A DNA stretch of 14,548 nt from positions 1 through 14,548 of the forward strand of contig CAAGJN010000007.1 of the NCBI GenBank assembly GCA_900770255.1, read 5' to 3'. The stretch is from Clostridia bacterium. Its GTDB lineage: Bacteria; Bacillota; Clostridia; Oscillospirales; Acutalibacteraceae. Each line of letters begins with the position of its first letter. The stretch's first letter is position 1. The position numbers were made by a program, and so were the translations under genes. Below the pieces are notes generated by a model. That model ran no database searches and was not told the origin of the DNA. It saw only the letters and a list, made by a program, of their open reading frames with translations. Positions 7,121 to 14,543 of this stretch are shown here, piece by piece.

Positions 7121-8244
7121 TGAAAAAGCTGTTTTATACGATATACGCTTTTATCTTCAGAATATGCCGCCTTTTTCCCGTTAAAGGGGAGAGGGTGGCT
7201 TTGGTATCTCCGCACAACGCCGATTTCAACGATTCGCTCGGCGCGGTCAGGGAGGAGCTCGTCAGGCGCGGCGGTTATGACATAAAGCTTATCACGCGCC
7301 GAGATATCGAGCTGTCAAAAAATCCGATCAAGCTCATCAGCGGAGCGTTCAGTTTTTTTTTCGTCAGCTCGTACCGTCTTGCAACGGCGAAATATGTCTT
7401 CTTGAACGACAATTTTATGCCCCTCGCCTATATTGATCTGAGCTCCGAGACAAAGGTGGTGCAGCTTTGGCACGCCGAGGGCGTTTTTAAGCGCTTCGGC
7501 CTATGCTCGGCTCTGCCGCCGGAGATTGAGCGGCTCGAAAGGCGTTGCTGCAGGCGCTACACGCACGCCGTGTGTTCGTCTAAGAATGTCGTGCCGTATT
7601 ATGCCAAGGCGTTTGATCTGCCTGAAGAGCAGGTGCTGCCGCTCGGCAGTGCGCGCACCGACCGTTTTTTTCAACCGCGCAATACGGAGAAACTCAGAGC
7701 GGAGTTTGATAAAAAATATCCACAGTGCGCGGGCAAAAAACTCGTGCTCTATGCGCCGACCTTCCGCGACGACCCCGCGCGCGACGCAGAGATAATGAGC
7801 TTTTTTGACGCGGACAAATTCGCCGCCGAGCTCTCGGATGAATATGCGCTGCTCATCCGTCTGCATCCCCAGGTGCATACGAGCGCCGTCTCGGAGAACG
7901 GCGGCGCGATCGACATGACGGACTATCCCGATGCCGGCGGGCTTGTGCAGCTCTGCGATCTGCTGATAACCGACTATTCCTCGATCTGCATGGATTTTGT
8001 GCTGCTCGATAAGCCGTGCCTGTTCTATGCCTTTGATCTCGACGAATATGAGCGCGAGCGCTCGTTCTTTTTCGATTATGAGAGCTATGTGCCGGGCAGG
8101 ACGGTCAGGAATTTTGACTCCCTTATCGATGCGATAAAGCGCGGCGATTTCGGCAGCGAGAGGCAGCAGAAATTCAAGGCTTTTAACTTTGATAACCTCG
8201 ACGGCAGGAGCGCTGAGAGGATAGTTGACGCTATAGTCAAATAA
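7120..8244 (+). CDS. CDP-glycerol/CDP-ribitol phosphotransferase (TagB/TarB/TarF family)
   Basis: This is a predicted peripheral membrane enzyme that transfers glycerol phosphate or ribitol phosphate from its CDP form onto a lipid-linked acceptor on the cytoplasmic face. The 374-residue protein fits the single-domain TagB/TarB/TarF size, not the longer TagF/TarL polymerases. Family landmarks are VVQLWHAEGVFKRFG with His118, LYAPTFRD (210-217), IRLHP with His249, and ITDYSS (283-288); the two histidines correspond to the catalytic pair in TagF. The N-terminus (MKKLFYTIYAFIFRICRLF) is hydrophobic and basic, suiting membrane contact. Its ATG shares one base with the tarJ stop (TAATG), so translation is coupled. 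Whether it uses CDP-ribitol (suggested by tarIJ) or CDP-glycerol, and whether it primes or polymerises, is not resolved by sequence. Confidence 0.9.
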   Translation: MKKLFYTIYAFIFRICRLFPVKGERVALVSPHNADFNDSLGAVREELVRRGGYDIKLITRRDIELSKNPIKLISGAFSFFFVSSYRLATAKYVFLNDNFMPLAYIDLSSETKVVQLWHAEGVFKRFGLCSALPPEIERLERRCCRRYTHAVCSSKNVVPYYAKAFDLPEEQVLPLGSARTDRFFQPRNTEKLRAEFDKKYPQCAGKKLVLYAPTFRDDPARDAEIMSFFDADKFAAELSDEYALLIRLHPQVHTSAVSENGGAIDMTDYPDAGGLVQLCDLLITDYSSICMDFVLLDKPCLFYAFDLDEYERERSFFFDYESYVPGRTVRNFDSLIDAIKRGDFGSERQQKFKAFNFDNLDGRSAERIVDAIVK

Positions 8245-8268
8245 ACGCGCCGCATTTGCTGCGAAAAC

Positions 8269-8298
8269 TTGACAGGCCGGATATTTTTATTGTATAAT
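8269..8298 (+). promoter_or_regulatory. Perfect-consensus sigma-A promoter of yebC
   Basis: TTGACA at 8269-8274 and TATAAT at 8293-8298 are separated by 18 bases. Transcription would start near 8304-8306, giving a leader of about 43 bases. No intrinsic terminator is visible between the upstream gene (stop at 8244) and this promoter, so read-through from the surface-polymer operon is also possible. Confidence 0.88.
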
Positions 8299-8317
8299 CA
8301 ACCAGTTAGATAAACTC

Positions 8318-8350
8318 AAAGGAGGTACGCGCCGAGGCGCGGCTTATATG
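8318..8350 (+). promoter_or_regulatory. Distant Shine-Dalgarno site with intervening hairpin before yebC
   Basis: AAAGGAGG at 8318-8325 is a near-perfect anti-16S match, but it is 22 bases from ATG 8348. Between them, CGCGC at 8328-8332 can pair with GCGCG at 8337-8341 around a CGAG tetraloop. Folding this 14-base hairpin would leave about eight bases, the normal spacing. No in-frame ATG, GTG or TTG lies closer to the Shine-Dalgarno site. Confidence 0.65.
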
Positions 8351-9085
8351 TCAGGACATTCAAAATGGAGCACCATAAAGAGAAAGAAAGAGAAAACGGA
8401 TAATCAGCGCGCTAAGATTTTTACAAAGATCGGCCGCGAGATAGCTGTCGCTGTGCGTGAGGGCGGCCCGGATCCCGCTTCAAACTCAAAGCTCAAGGAT
8501 ATTATCGCCAAGGCCAAGGCAAATAACGTCCCCAACGATAACATAGACCGTATAATTAAAAAGGCGGCCGGCGACGGCAACGCTGACAACTATGAGGAGA
8601 TCATGTACGAGGGCTACGGTCCGTCGGGTATCGCCGTTATAGTCGAGACTCTTACGGATAACAGAAACCGAACGGCGGGCGATATGCGCCACTATTTTGA
8701 CAAATACGGCGGAAATATGGGTCAGACCGGCTGTGTCTCGTTTATGTTCACAAAGCAGGGCGTTATCGTCATTGAGAAGGATGATATCGATGAGGAGAAG
8801 CTGATGGAGGATGCCCTTGAGGCCGGAGCCGTTGACTTTCTTACGGACGACGGCGTGTTCGATATCCGCACCGAGCCCAATGATTTTACCGCTGTCTGTG
8901 AGGATCTCGAGAAGAAAGGCTATTCCTTCCTCTCCGCCGAGGTCGAGTATGTGCCCTCGAGCTATACGAGACTCGAGAACGAGGACGATATCAAGAACAT
9001 GAGCAAGATGCTCGAGATGTTCGAGGACAACGACGATGTTCAGAACGTCTGGCACAACTGGGAAAATGCTGACGACGCTGAGTAA
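8348..9085 (+). CDS. yebC: YebC/PmpR/TACO1 family protein
   Basis: YebC proteins were long annotated as transcriptional regulators; more recent work on the YebC/TACO1 family points to a role at the ribosome, easing translation of difficult (proline-rich) stretches. The 245-residue length is standard. It begins with the family signature MSGHSKWSTIKRKK and has the basic helical N-terminal domain (about 1-75), then EIMYEGYGPSGIAVIVE TLTDNRNRT (84-109), then GGNMGQTGCVSFMF (121-134), with an acidic C-terminal half. The signature fixes the start at ATG 8348 despite the long Shine-Dalgarno spacing. It has its own promoter (8269-8298) and a terminator just downstream (9106-9145), so it is probably also a stand-alone transcription unit. 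In other bacteria it often neighbours ruvC; that gene is not here. Confidence 0.96.
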   Translation: MSGHSKWSTIKRKKEKTDNQRAKIFTKIGREIAVAVREGGPDPASNSKLKDIIAKAKANNVPNDNIDRIIKKAAGDGNADNYEEIMYEGYGPSGIAVIVETLTDNRNRTAGDMRHYFDKYGGNMGQTGCVSFMFTKQGVIVIEKDDIDEEKLMEDALEAGAVDFLTDDGVFDIRTEPNDFTAVCEDLEKKGYSFLSAEVEYVPSSYTRLENEDDIKNMSKMLEMFEDNDDVQNVWHNWENADDAE

Positions 9086-9105
9086 GCCGTCGAATAAACA
9101 AAAAT

Positions 9106-9145
9106 AAATCAGCCGGAGAACAATGAGTTCTTCGGCTGATTTTTT
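9106..9145 (+). terminator. Intrinsic terminator of yebC
   Basis: Bases 9106-9121 pair with 9127-9142 (one G-U) around a five-base loop, and the 3' side runs into T's at 9140-9145. An A-rich stretch at 9094-9108 on the other side could let it work in both directions. Confidence 0.93.
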
Positions 9146-9150
9146 CAACG

Positions 9151-9183
9151 AAAAACCCGCCGGGTCGAGGTGATCCGGCGGGT
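9151..9183 (-). terminator. Intrinsic terminator of the minus-strand hydrolase operon
   Basis: On the minus strand, bases 9183-9172 pair with 9166-9155 in a GC-rich 12-bp stem (one G-U) with a five-base loop, followed by five T's (complement of 9151-9155). It lies just past the stop of the last hydrolase gene, facing the yebC terminator. Confidence 0.9.
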
Positions 9184-9190
9184 CAAAGCT

Positions 9191-11140
9191 TTATTTTACT
9201 ATCTGCTCTGTCACTATCTGCTCTATCTTGTCAACCCACTCGCGCGCAACGTCTGAGTAGCCCCTGGGGCCCAGATACTCATACATTGCGTCGCTGAGCA
9301 GCTTGCAGAGCGCTTCTCCGATTTTGCTGAACTTTTCCTCGTTCTCGTCCGGCGCTTCGTTCACGCCGATCTTTATAAGGATGTTTTCAAGCCTTTCGGT
9401 CGCGTGATCCGTCTTTTCGGGATCAACTACCGTGTCGTCGAGCATCGCATAGCACTCTTCGAGCGCCGCGTCGAGTTCGGCTGCGTCCTCTGCCGAGAGG
9501 GTAGAGCGGTCGACCGCCTCAGCCTGAGGGATGAACGTGTTGCGCAGTTTCTTTGTATTGCGTCCGTTGTTGAACTGCGGGAATTCGTCAGGCTTTGAAT
9601 AGACATCCGTGAACTCGGGGTCGAGCAGGAGATCGGTCGCAAGCTTCATGATAACGTCGTTGCTGCCGGTCTTTTCATGATCCTGTCCCTTGAAATAGAA
9701 CGTGTAATCAGGCAGCAGACCTACTGAAGCGTCCACAACGCCGTCAGGGGAGAGATGGTTGTGATTCGGATTGTCGCAGTGAGTGCCCTGCTGAACGTAG
9801 TCGTCGCCGAGAGTCTCGCCGATGTTGGCAAACTTAGCGCCCATCGAGGTTGAGTCTGCCTGAATAATGCCGTCCGCGTTGCAGGTGTCATAGGATTCGA
9901 CGAGCGAGTAGAGCTGATAGTCATAGTCTACGATGTCAAACACCTCGACGCCGGCCGCGCGCATGGCCTCGATGTTTTTGAAGCGGTCAATCTGCGCCTC
10001 GTGATATTCGGCCACCTGCGCGCGCATTGCGGCGTTTTCATCGCCGGGAAGTATGCGCTCTACAGCTTCGTCATAGTAGTTGTCGGGTACGAGCGACCAC
10101 ATCGTTGTGCAGTTGCGCAGGATAGCATCCGTGAGGCCGTCAACTGCGGCGTTGAGCGTGTCAATAAGCACCTGCTTGGGCATGATGCGGATGACGAGGT
10201 TCAGAAGATATCCCTCATATCCGCCCACGAGCGAGGGAAGCAGATCCTTGTAGAGCATCTCATCCGAGGTGCTGAGCTTGCCGAGATAAATGTCGCCGAC
10301 TATATTCGAGCCGTTGAGGGCGGGGACAATATAGATTACTCTGTTAAGGCTCTCATAGACCTGGGGATAGCGGTCAAACAGACTGTTCGCTATCGTGCCG
10401 CCAAGGCTGATGGCGACGATGTTCACCTTATCGTGACCCGTCTCGCGCTTTACCTGCTGGATGAAGCTGTAAAGTCCGTCGGTTATGTCGTGATTGTTGC
10501 CGAAGGAGTTGTAGGCGTAATAGTAGAGATGATCCTCGCCCGCGATCTCGGTGAAGCCGCTGATCGGCACATTGCCGTAGATCTCATTTTTCTCCTCCTC
10601 GGTGCACTTCGCCACGCTGTAGGGGTAGGTCTTGGTACGCACGTCATAGACATTTTTGCCGTTTGAGTCAAAGGAGTTGACATACAGCGCGCCCTCCACC
10701 GTCTCTCGGAAAGTGTCCGTGAAGCCGTCGTCGCGCTGAGTGACGAGCATCTTGACGAGCGGCCAGAGCAGCTGCTTGACAATATATTTTACGTTGACAT
10801 AAATCGGCCAGCCGGTGATCTGTTCGCCGTCTTCGTCAACGGCGATCTCGTCGCCGTCATAGAGATATGTTTTTGACTGACCTATGCCGTGCACGACTAT
10901 CGTAGGGCTGTAGTCGCAGACGCCGCCGCATTCGGTGAGTGTATCTGCCTTCTTTTCTTTTACTGAAGTCTCCGCGGCCGACTGATCATTTTTTAAAACA
11001 GCGGCGCTGAGCCCCGACTCTTCAGAAGCTGATGAAACGGGATCAAGCTTCGCACCGGAAGAACCGGCGACTGAGACGCCCGTTGAAAAAATCAGCGCGG
11101 CGCAAAGGATAATCGAGGAGATCCTCTTGACAAGTTTCAT
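9191..11140 (-). CDS. Secreted alpha/beta-hydrolase, LCAT/lipase-like (third paralog)
   Basis: This is a predicted extracellular serine hydrolase, perhaps an esterase, lipase or acyltransferase; the substrate is unknown. The 649-residue protein has a signal peptide (basic MKLVKR, hydrophobic 8-20, likely cut after Ala25). A low-complexity region follows, then the hydrolase domain: VVHGIG oxyanion-type motif (82-87), nucleophile elbow VAISLGG with Ser245, acid motif ADG with Asp423 (compare GDG in LCAT/lipases), and FKGQDHE with His488. A cap or lid probably occupies about 290-410. A shared C-terminal helical domain (about 515-649) ends with GYSDVAR. Unique to this copy is HCDNPNHNH (454-462), which resembles a metal-binding cluster. 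ATG 11140 has a modest AAGGA at 11151-11155, ten bases upstream. It lies 91 bases after its paralog, across a terminator-like hairpin. The family name is inferred from motifs, not from a search. Confidence 0.8.
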   Translation of the reverse strand: MKLVKRISSIILCAALIFSTGVSVAGSSGAKLDPVSSASEESGLSAAVLKNDQSAAETSVKEKKADTLTECGGVCDYSPTIVVHGIGQSKTYLYDGDEIAVDEDGEQITGWPIYVNVKYIVKQLLWPLVKMLVTQRDDGFTDTFRETVEGALYVNSFDSNGKNVYDVRTKTYPYSVAKCTEEEKNEIYGNVPISGFTEIAGEDHLYYYAYNSFGNNHDITDGLYSFIQQVKRETGHDKVNIVAISLGGTIANSLFDRYPQVYESLNRVIYIVPALNGSNIVGDIYLGKLSTSDEMLYKDLLPSLVGGYEGYLLNLVIRIMPKQVLIDTLNAAVDGLTDAILRNCTTMWSLVPDNYYDEAVERILPGDENAAMRAQVAEYHEAQIDRFKNIEAMRAAGVEVFDIVDYDYQLYSLVESYDTCNADGIIQADSTSMGAKFANIGETLGDDYVQQGTHCDNPNHNHLSPDGVVDASVGLLPDYTFYFKGQDHEKTGSNDVIMKLATDLLLDPEFTDVYSKPDEFPQFNNGRNTKKLRNTFIPQAEAVDRSTLSAEDAAELDAALEECYAMLDDTVVDPEKTDHATERLENILIKIGVNEAPDENEEKFSKIGEALCKLLSDAMYEYLGPRGYSDVAREWVDKIEQIVTEQIVK

Positions 11141-11155
11141 AAAAACACCGTCCTT

Positions 11156-11219
11156 AAAAAATACGGCGAACTCCGAGGCTTAAATACCGGTTAATACCGG
11201 TGAAAGGGGAGCTCGCCGT
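11156..11219 (-). terminator. Terminator or attenuator hairpin between two hydrolase genes
   Basis: On the minus strand, bases 11219-11208 pair with 11174-11163 in a 12-bp stem (one G-U), followed by AUUUUUU (11162-11156). The AAGGA Shine-Dalgarno site of the next gene begins in the very next base (11155-11151). The long loop contains a second possible stem from two ACCGGT copies. No promoter was found between the two genes, so the downstream gene appears to depend on read-through. Confidence 0.78.
11183..11201. repeat. Tandem AATACCGGT repeat, 10-base period
   Basis: AATACCGGT occurs at 11183-11191 and 11193-11201. Because ACCGGT is its own reverse complement, the two copies can also pair with each other as a 6-bp hairpin with a four-base loop. 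Spacing of one helical turn would suit a protein-binding site, but the position inside a terminator loop fits RNA structure equally well. Confidence 0.5.
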
Positions 11220-11231
11220 TAAAGCTTCGTA

Positions 11232-13187
11232 TCAGATAATAGCAGCTATGAATTTAACGATAAATTTTATTGCGGTGCGAGCAACATCGGAGTAGCCCTG
11301 ACTGCCCATGACCTTGAGCACGATATAGCTCAGCGCACAACAGACTTTTTCAAGTGCGAGAGAAACCTCTGAGGTCTCCTCTTTGGGCTCGCGTTTTCCG
11401 AATTCGACAAGGATATTTGTGAGCCTCTCTTTGGCGGCGTCGGCCTTTTCAGCGTCGGCGATCGTCATGTTGAGAACTTCCTCGCCGTCTGCGATAGCTG
11501 CGTCAAGCTCTTCAATCAGAGCCGCATCGGGCTTCTCGCTGTCGGGCATCTGGTCGATCTCCTCCCTGAGAGCCTTTGCGTCGGGCAGAAGCCAGCGTCT
11601 GATCTCCTTTGTGCGGCAGGTTCCGTTATACTGCGGCCACACGTCGGGCTTGGAGTGGACATCGGTGAGCTCTGGATCGGTAATGAGCGCGCATGCGAGG
11701 GTCAGCACAACGTCGTTGTTGCCGGCCTCGTGGTGCTGGCCGACGAATATCCATGTGTTGTCGGGCAGAAGTGCGGTGGAGGCGTCGATCGAGCCGTCAG
11801 TTGACATATAGCCTCTCTTGGCGGGCTCGTAGTCGTCGGGAAGCGTCTGGCCGGGAGCGGCGCCGGTAGCGCCCATCGTGGTGGAGGAGAGCTGGATGAT
11901 ACCGTCGCTGTTTGTGGTCAGTGCGCTCTGGATAATGCTGAAGTAGCAGTATTCTACGTCTCCGAAAGCAAGGTTTGCGCCTGCAATCGAGTTAATCTTA
12001 ACGCCTGCGTTGTGTGCGGCAAGGACATTTTCCTTGAGGTTGAGCTGAGCCTGATGGTAGCGGTCGGTCTTAGCCTTGAGAACCGCGTGATCCTCGTCGG
12101 TCAGATATTTTTCACACAGAGCGTCGTATCTGTCCGAGGGGACGAGAGCCCAGAATTGCGGGCAGTTGACGAGCAGTGTGTCACAGATTCCGTCCATGGC
12201 GGAGGTCAGAGTGTCTCTGAATACCTGGCGGGGAATTATTCTGATAATGAGGTTGAGCAGGTAGCCGAGGGATGCGGTGTCGCTGCTCTCGGCGATGATT
12301 TTCGGAATGTACTCGTGATAGAGGAATTCGTCGTCGATCCTGAAGCCCTCTTCACCCCTTGTGAGGAAGTCGGCGATGATGTCGGAACCATCTGTTGCAG
12401 CGACTGCGTTGACAACCTGGTCGAGATCATCGTAGCCGTATTCATCGATGTAGGCGGTAAAGATTGTGCCGCCGAGGCTGACGTTCAGAAGACTTACCTT
12501 GTCGTGGCCGGTCGCCTTCTTGACCTGCTGGATATACTCGTTGAGATCGGCGGCCGACTCCATTGGGCTGCCGACGAGGTTAAAGGTGAAGAAATAGACA
12601 TGATCCTCGCCGATTATGTCTGTGAGCTTCTGCATGGGAACCATTCTGTAGGCCCAGTCACGGGTGTCCTTATCCATGTCGGCGAGAGAACCGTATTTCT
12701 CAGTCTTGAGGTTGTTTACCGGCACGCCCTCGTTGTCGCACTGCTGGATCGAGAACAGCTCGCAGATTGTCTCATATACAGCCTTGGGGAAGCCGCTGTC
12801 GGTCTGGGTGACAAGCATCTTAACGAGGGGCAGCGCGAGCTTCTTGAGCAGGATCTGAACAAGGTTGTCTGTGTCAAGGATGAGAAGCGTACCGCCGATG
12901 CGGTCGCCGTCCTTGTTGAGCACAGGCTGGTCGTTCTCGTCATATAGGTATGTGGGCGAGTGGTTGATGCCGGGAACGACAACAACGGGCGAATAGCCGC
13001 AGTCACCGTCGTGGCAGTCTGCATGAGTGCCGCTCTCCTGCTGCGCTTCTTCAACAAGCGTATCAACAGCCTGGGCTACCGCAGAGTCCGCAGTATCGTC
13101 GGCGGAGGCGGCAGACGCACAGGTGAATGTTGAAAATGCGATGATGAGTGCAAGCACGAGCGCTAAGGTTGCTTTCATCTTTTTCAT
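11232..13187 (-). CDS. Secreted alpha/beta-hydrolase, LCAT/lipase-like (second paralog)
   Basis: The 651-residue protein is paralogous to both neighbours. A signal peptide is clear: MKKMK, hydrophobic 7-22, cut probably after Ala26 or Ala29 (ASA motifs). The hydrolase domain shows VVVPGIN (68-74), nucleophile elbow NVSLGGT with Ser237, NSDG with Asp428, and FVGQHHE with His486. Shared blocks between paralogs include LVKMLVTQ, GEDH, a GSD near 267-269, FWALVPSDRYD and STDGSIDAS. The C-terminal helical domain (about 510-651) ends in GYSDVAR and then a very hydrophobic tail (KFIVKFIAAII), which might contact a membrane. ATG 13187 has AGGAG at 13196-13200, eight bases upstream. Only 28 bases separate it from the upstream paralog, so the two are co-transcribed. 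The substrate is unknown, and the elbow lacks the usual first glycine. Confidence 0.8.
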   Translation of the reverse strand: MKKMKATLALVLALIIAFSTFTCASAASADDTADSAVAQAVDTLVEEAQQESGTHADCHDGDCGYSPVVVVPGINHSPTYLYDENDQPVLNKDGDRIGGTLLILDTDNLVQILLKKLALPLVKMLVTQTDSGFPKAVYETICELFSIQQCDNEGVPVNNLKTEKYGSLADMDKDTRDWAYRMVPMQKLTDIIGEDHVYFFTFNLVGSPMESAADLNEYIQQVKKATGHDKVSLLNVSLGGTIFTAYIDEYGYDDLDQVVNAVAATDGSDIIADFLTRGEEGFRIDDEFLYHEYIPKIIAESSDTASLGYLLNLIIRIIPRQVFRDTLTSAMDGICDTLLVNCPQFWALVPSDRYDALCEKYLTDEDHAVLKAKTDRYHQAQLNLKENVLAAHNAGVKINSIAGANLAFGDVEYCYFSIIQSALTTNSDGIIQLSSTTMGATGAAPGQTLPDDYEPAKRGYMSTDGSIDASTALLPDNTWIFVGQHHEAGNNDVVLTLACALITDPELTDVHSKPDVWPQYNGTCRTKEIRRWLLPDAKALREEIDQMPDSEKPDAALIEELDAAIADGEEVLNMTIADAEKADAAKERLTNILVEFGKREPKEETSEVSLALEKVCCALSYIVLKVMGSQGYSDVARTAIKFIVKFIAAII

Positions 13188-13215
13188 GATGTTTTCTCCT
13201 GTTCGTTATATTGGT

Positions 13216-14538
13216 TCATTTTTTATATTCCATAAACTGCGGATAATCCGGCAGTGTAAAGACGTCTATAGGCTCTTCCGAGGTGATAATTATTTTCACA
13301 AGCGAGAGCAGAGCTCTGTTTTCGGCGGCCTGCTCGTGTTCCATGCCGTAGAAGAACCAGGTTCGGTCCGGTGCGGCCGCAGAGGAAGCGTTTATGTCTC
13401 CGCGCGGGGAGAGAAAATCCTTCGGGGAGTTTCTTCTGTCATGCAGAGTTTTGCCGGGAGCGGCGCAATGCGCGCCCATTGAAGCGGAATATGTCGGCAC
13501 GATAGTGTCGGAGGTGATATCGCTTGAAGCGGAGATGGGTATGAGCCTCTTTCCGCAGCCGCAGATGTTGTAAAATTCCACCGAACGCGCCTGCTCGCGC
13601 TCAACAAGTCCTTTTAAATTTTTTCTGACGCGCCAGTGTAGGTCGGTTGTTGCCCGTAGCTCATCGTGCTCGCTGTTGACTAGATATTTGTCCCGCAGAG
13701 CGGAATACTTATCTGAGGGGATGAGGCCCCACATCGAGGAGCAGTTGACTATCACCGTCTCAGCGGCGCCTCTGATGAGCTTTCGCACGGCGGCGTCGGC
13801 TACCTTCGCCGGCATCTTTGCAAATATGCGGCCGATCTTCTCGGCCTCCTTGCGGCTTAGGAGCATTTCGAGCAGATCGCTGCAGTTGTCGGTTCTGACG
13901 TTGCCCGACATGAAATCCGAAACAATGTCCGAGCCGTTATATGCGGGGACGACGCCGACAACGCGCGAGACGTCGCAGTCGCCGCCGTAGAGGTCGAGAT
14001 AGAGCTCGGCAACAGTCGCGCCCATGCTCACGGGTATCAGATTGACCTTTTCCGAGGCGGTCTGTTCCTTGACGAGCGCAATGAACTCACGCAGCAGGCG
14101 GGCGTTTTCCTCCGCCCTGCCGAAAATATCGTAGGCGAAAAAATAGAGCTTATCTTCGCCGATTGAATCTGCAAGCTCGTTTAGCGGTACCATTTTATAT
14201 ATGTATCTTTTATCGTCCGCGCTGCATTTGCTCACGGGATAAGGGTAGCGTACAACCTGTGCGCTGACTTTTCTTGAAGAGTCGGCGTTGCAGCTGAGCG
14301 GCTCAAGCAGCCCGCGCACGGCGCTCTCAAGCGCCGACGAAAAGCCGCAGTCGCGGCGCAGAAGCATCATTCTTGCCGCGGGCGCGGCCACGCGCTTGAT
14401 AAGCGCCGCCATGTCAGCGTCAAACGGCCATAGATTGCGAACCTTTTCACCGTTTCGGTCGATCTCAATGACCTTCGATTGTCCTATACCCGGTATGATT
14501 ATGCACGGACGCGAAGCCTGTGTATGCTCTGAACTCAT
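13216..14538 (-). CDS. Cytoplasmic compact alpha/beta-hydrolase, LCAT/lipase-like (first paralog)
   Basis: The 440-residue protein has only the catalytic part of the family. It starts MSSEHTQASRP and enters the first strand (CIIIPGIGQSK, 12-22) at once, with no signal peptide or membrane segment. Matching blocks to its paralogs are GEDKLYFFAYDIFG (127-140), elbow PVSMGAT with Ser171, AYNGSDIVSDFM (199-210), MWGLIPSDKYS (269-279), TSDTIVPTYSASMGAH with Asp344, and FFYGMEHE with His401. It stops right after the conserved PDYPQF block, exactly where the paralogs go on into the extra helical domain, so it is a natural short form and not a broken gene. ATG 14538 has GGAGG at 14544-14548, five bases upstream. 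It is the first visible gene of the operon; its promoter lies outside the window. Function is unknown beyond a likely serine hydrolase. Confidence 0.8.
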   Translation of the reverse strand: MSSEHTQASRPCIIIPGIGQSKVIEIDRNGEKVRNLWPFDADMAALIKRVAAPAARMMLLRRDCGFSSALESAVRGLLEPLSCNADSSRKVSAQVVRYPYPVSKCSADDKRYIYKMVPLNELADSIGEDKLYFFAYDIFGRAEENARLLREFIALVKEQTASEKVNLIPVSMGATVAELYLDLYGGDCDVSRVVGVVPAYNGSDIVSDFMSGNVRTDNCSDLLEMLLSRKEAEKIGRIFAKMPAKVADAAVRKLIRGAAETVIVNCSSMWGLIPSDKYSALRDKYLVNSEHDELRATTDLHWRVRKNLKGLVEREQARSVEFYNICGCGKRLIPISASSDITSDTIVPTYSASMGAHCAAPGKTLHDRRNSPKDFLSPRGDINASSAAAPDRTWFFYGMEHEQAAENRALLSLVKIIITSEEPIDVFTLPDYPQFMEYKK

Positions 14539-14543
14539 GGGAT

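Noticed and set aside
8245..8268. Terminator after the TagB-like gene
   Set aside because: Only a weak, mismatched stem with a tiny loop can form, and no T-run follows it.
12012..12947. Open frame of 311 codons on the plus strand
   Set aside because: It is antisense to the second hydrolase, which has a signal peptide, Shine-Dalgarno site and paralogs. The frame at 10001-10666 opposite the third hydrolase is rejected for the same reason.
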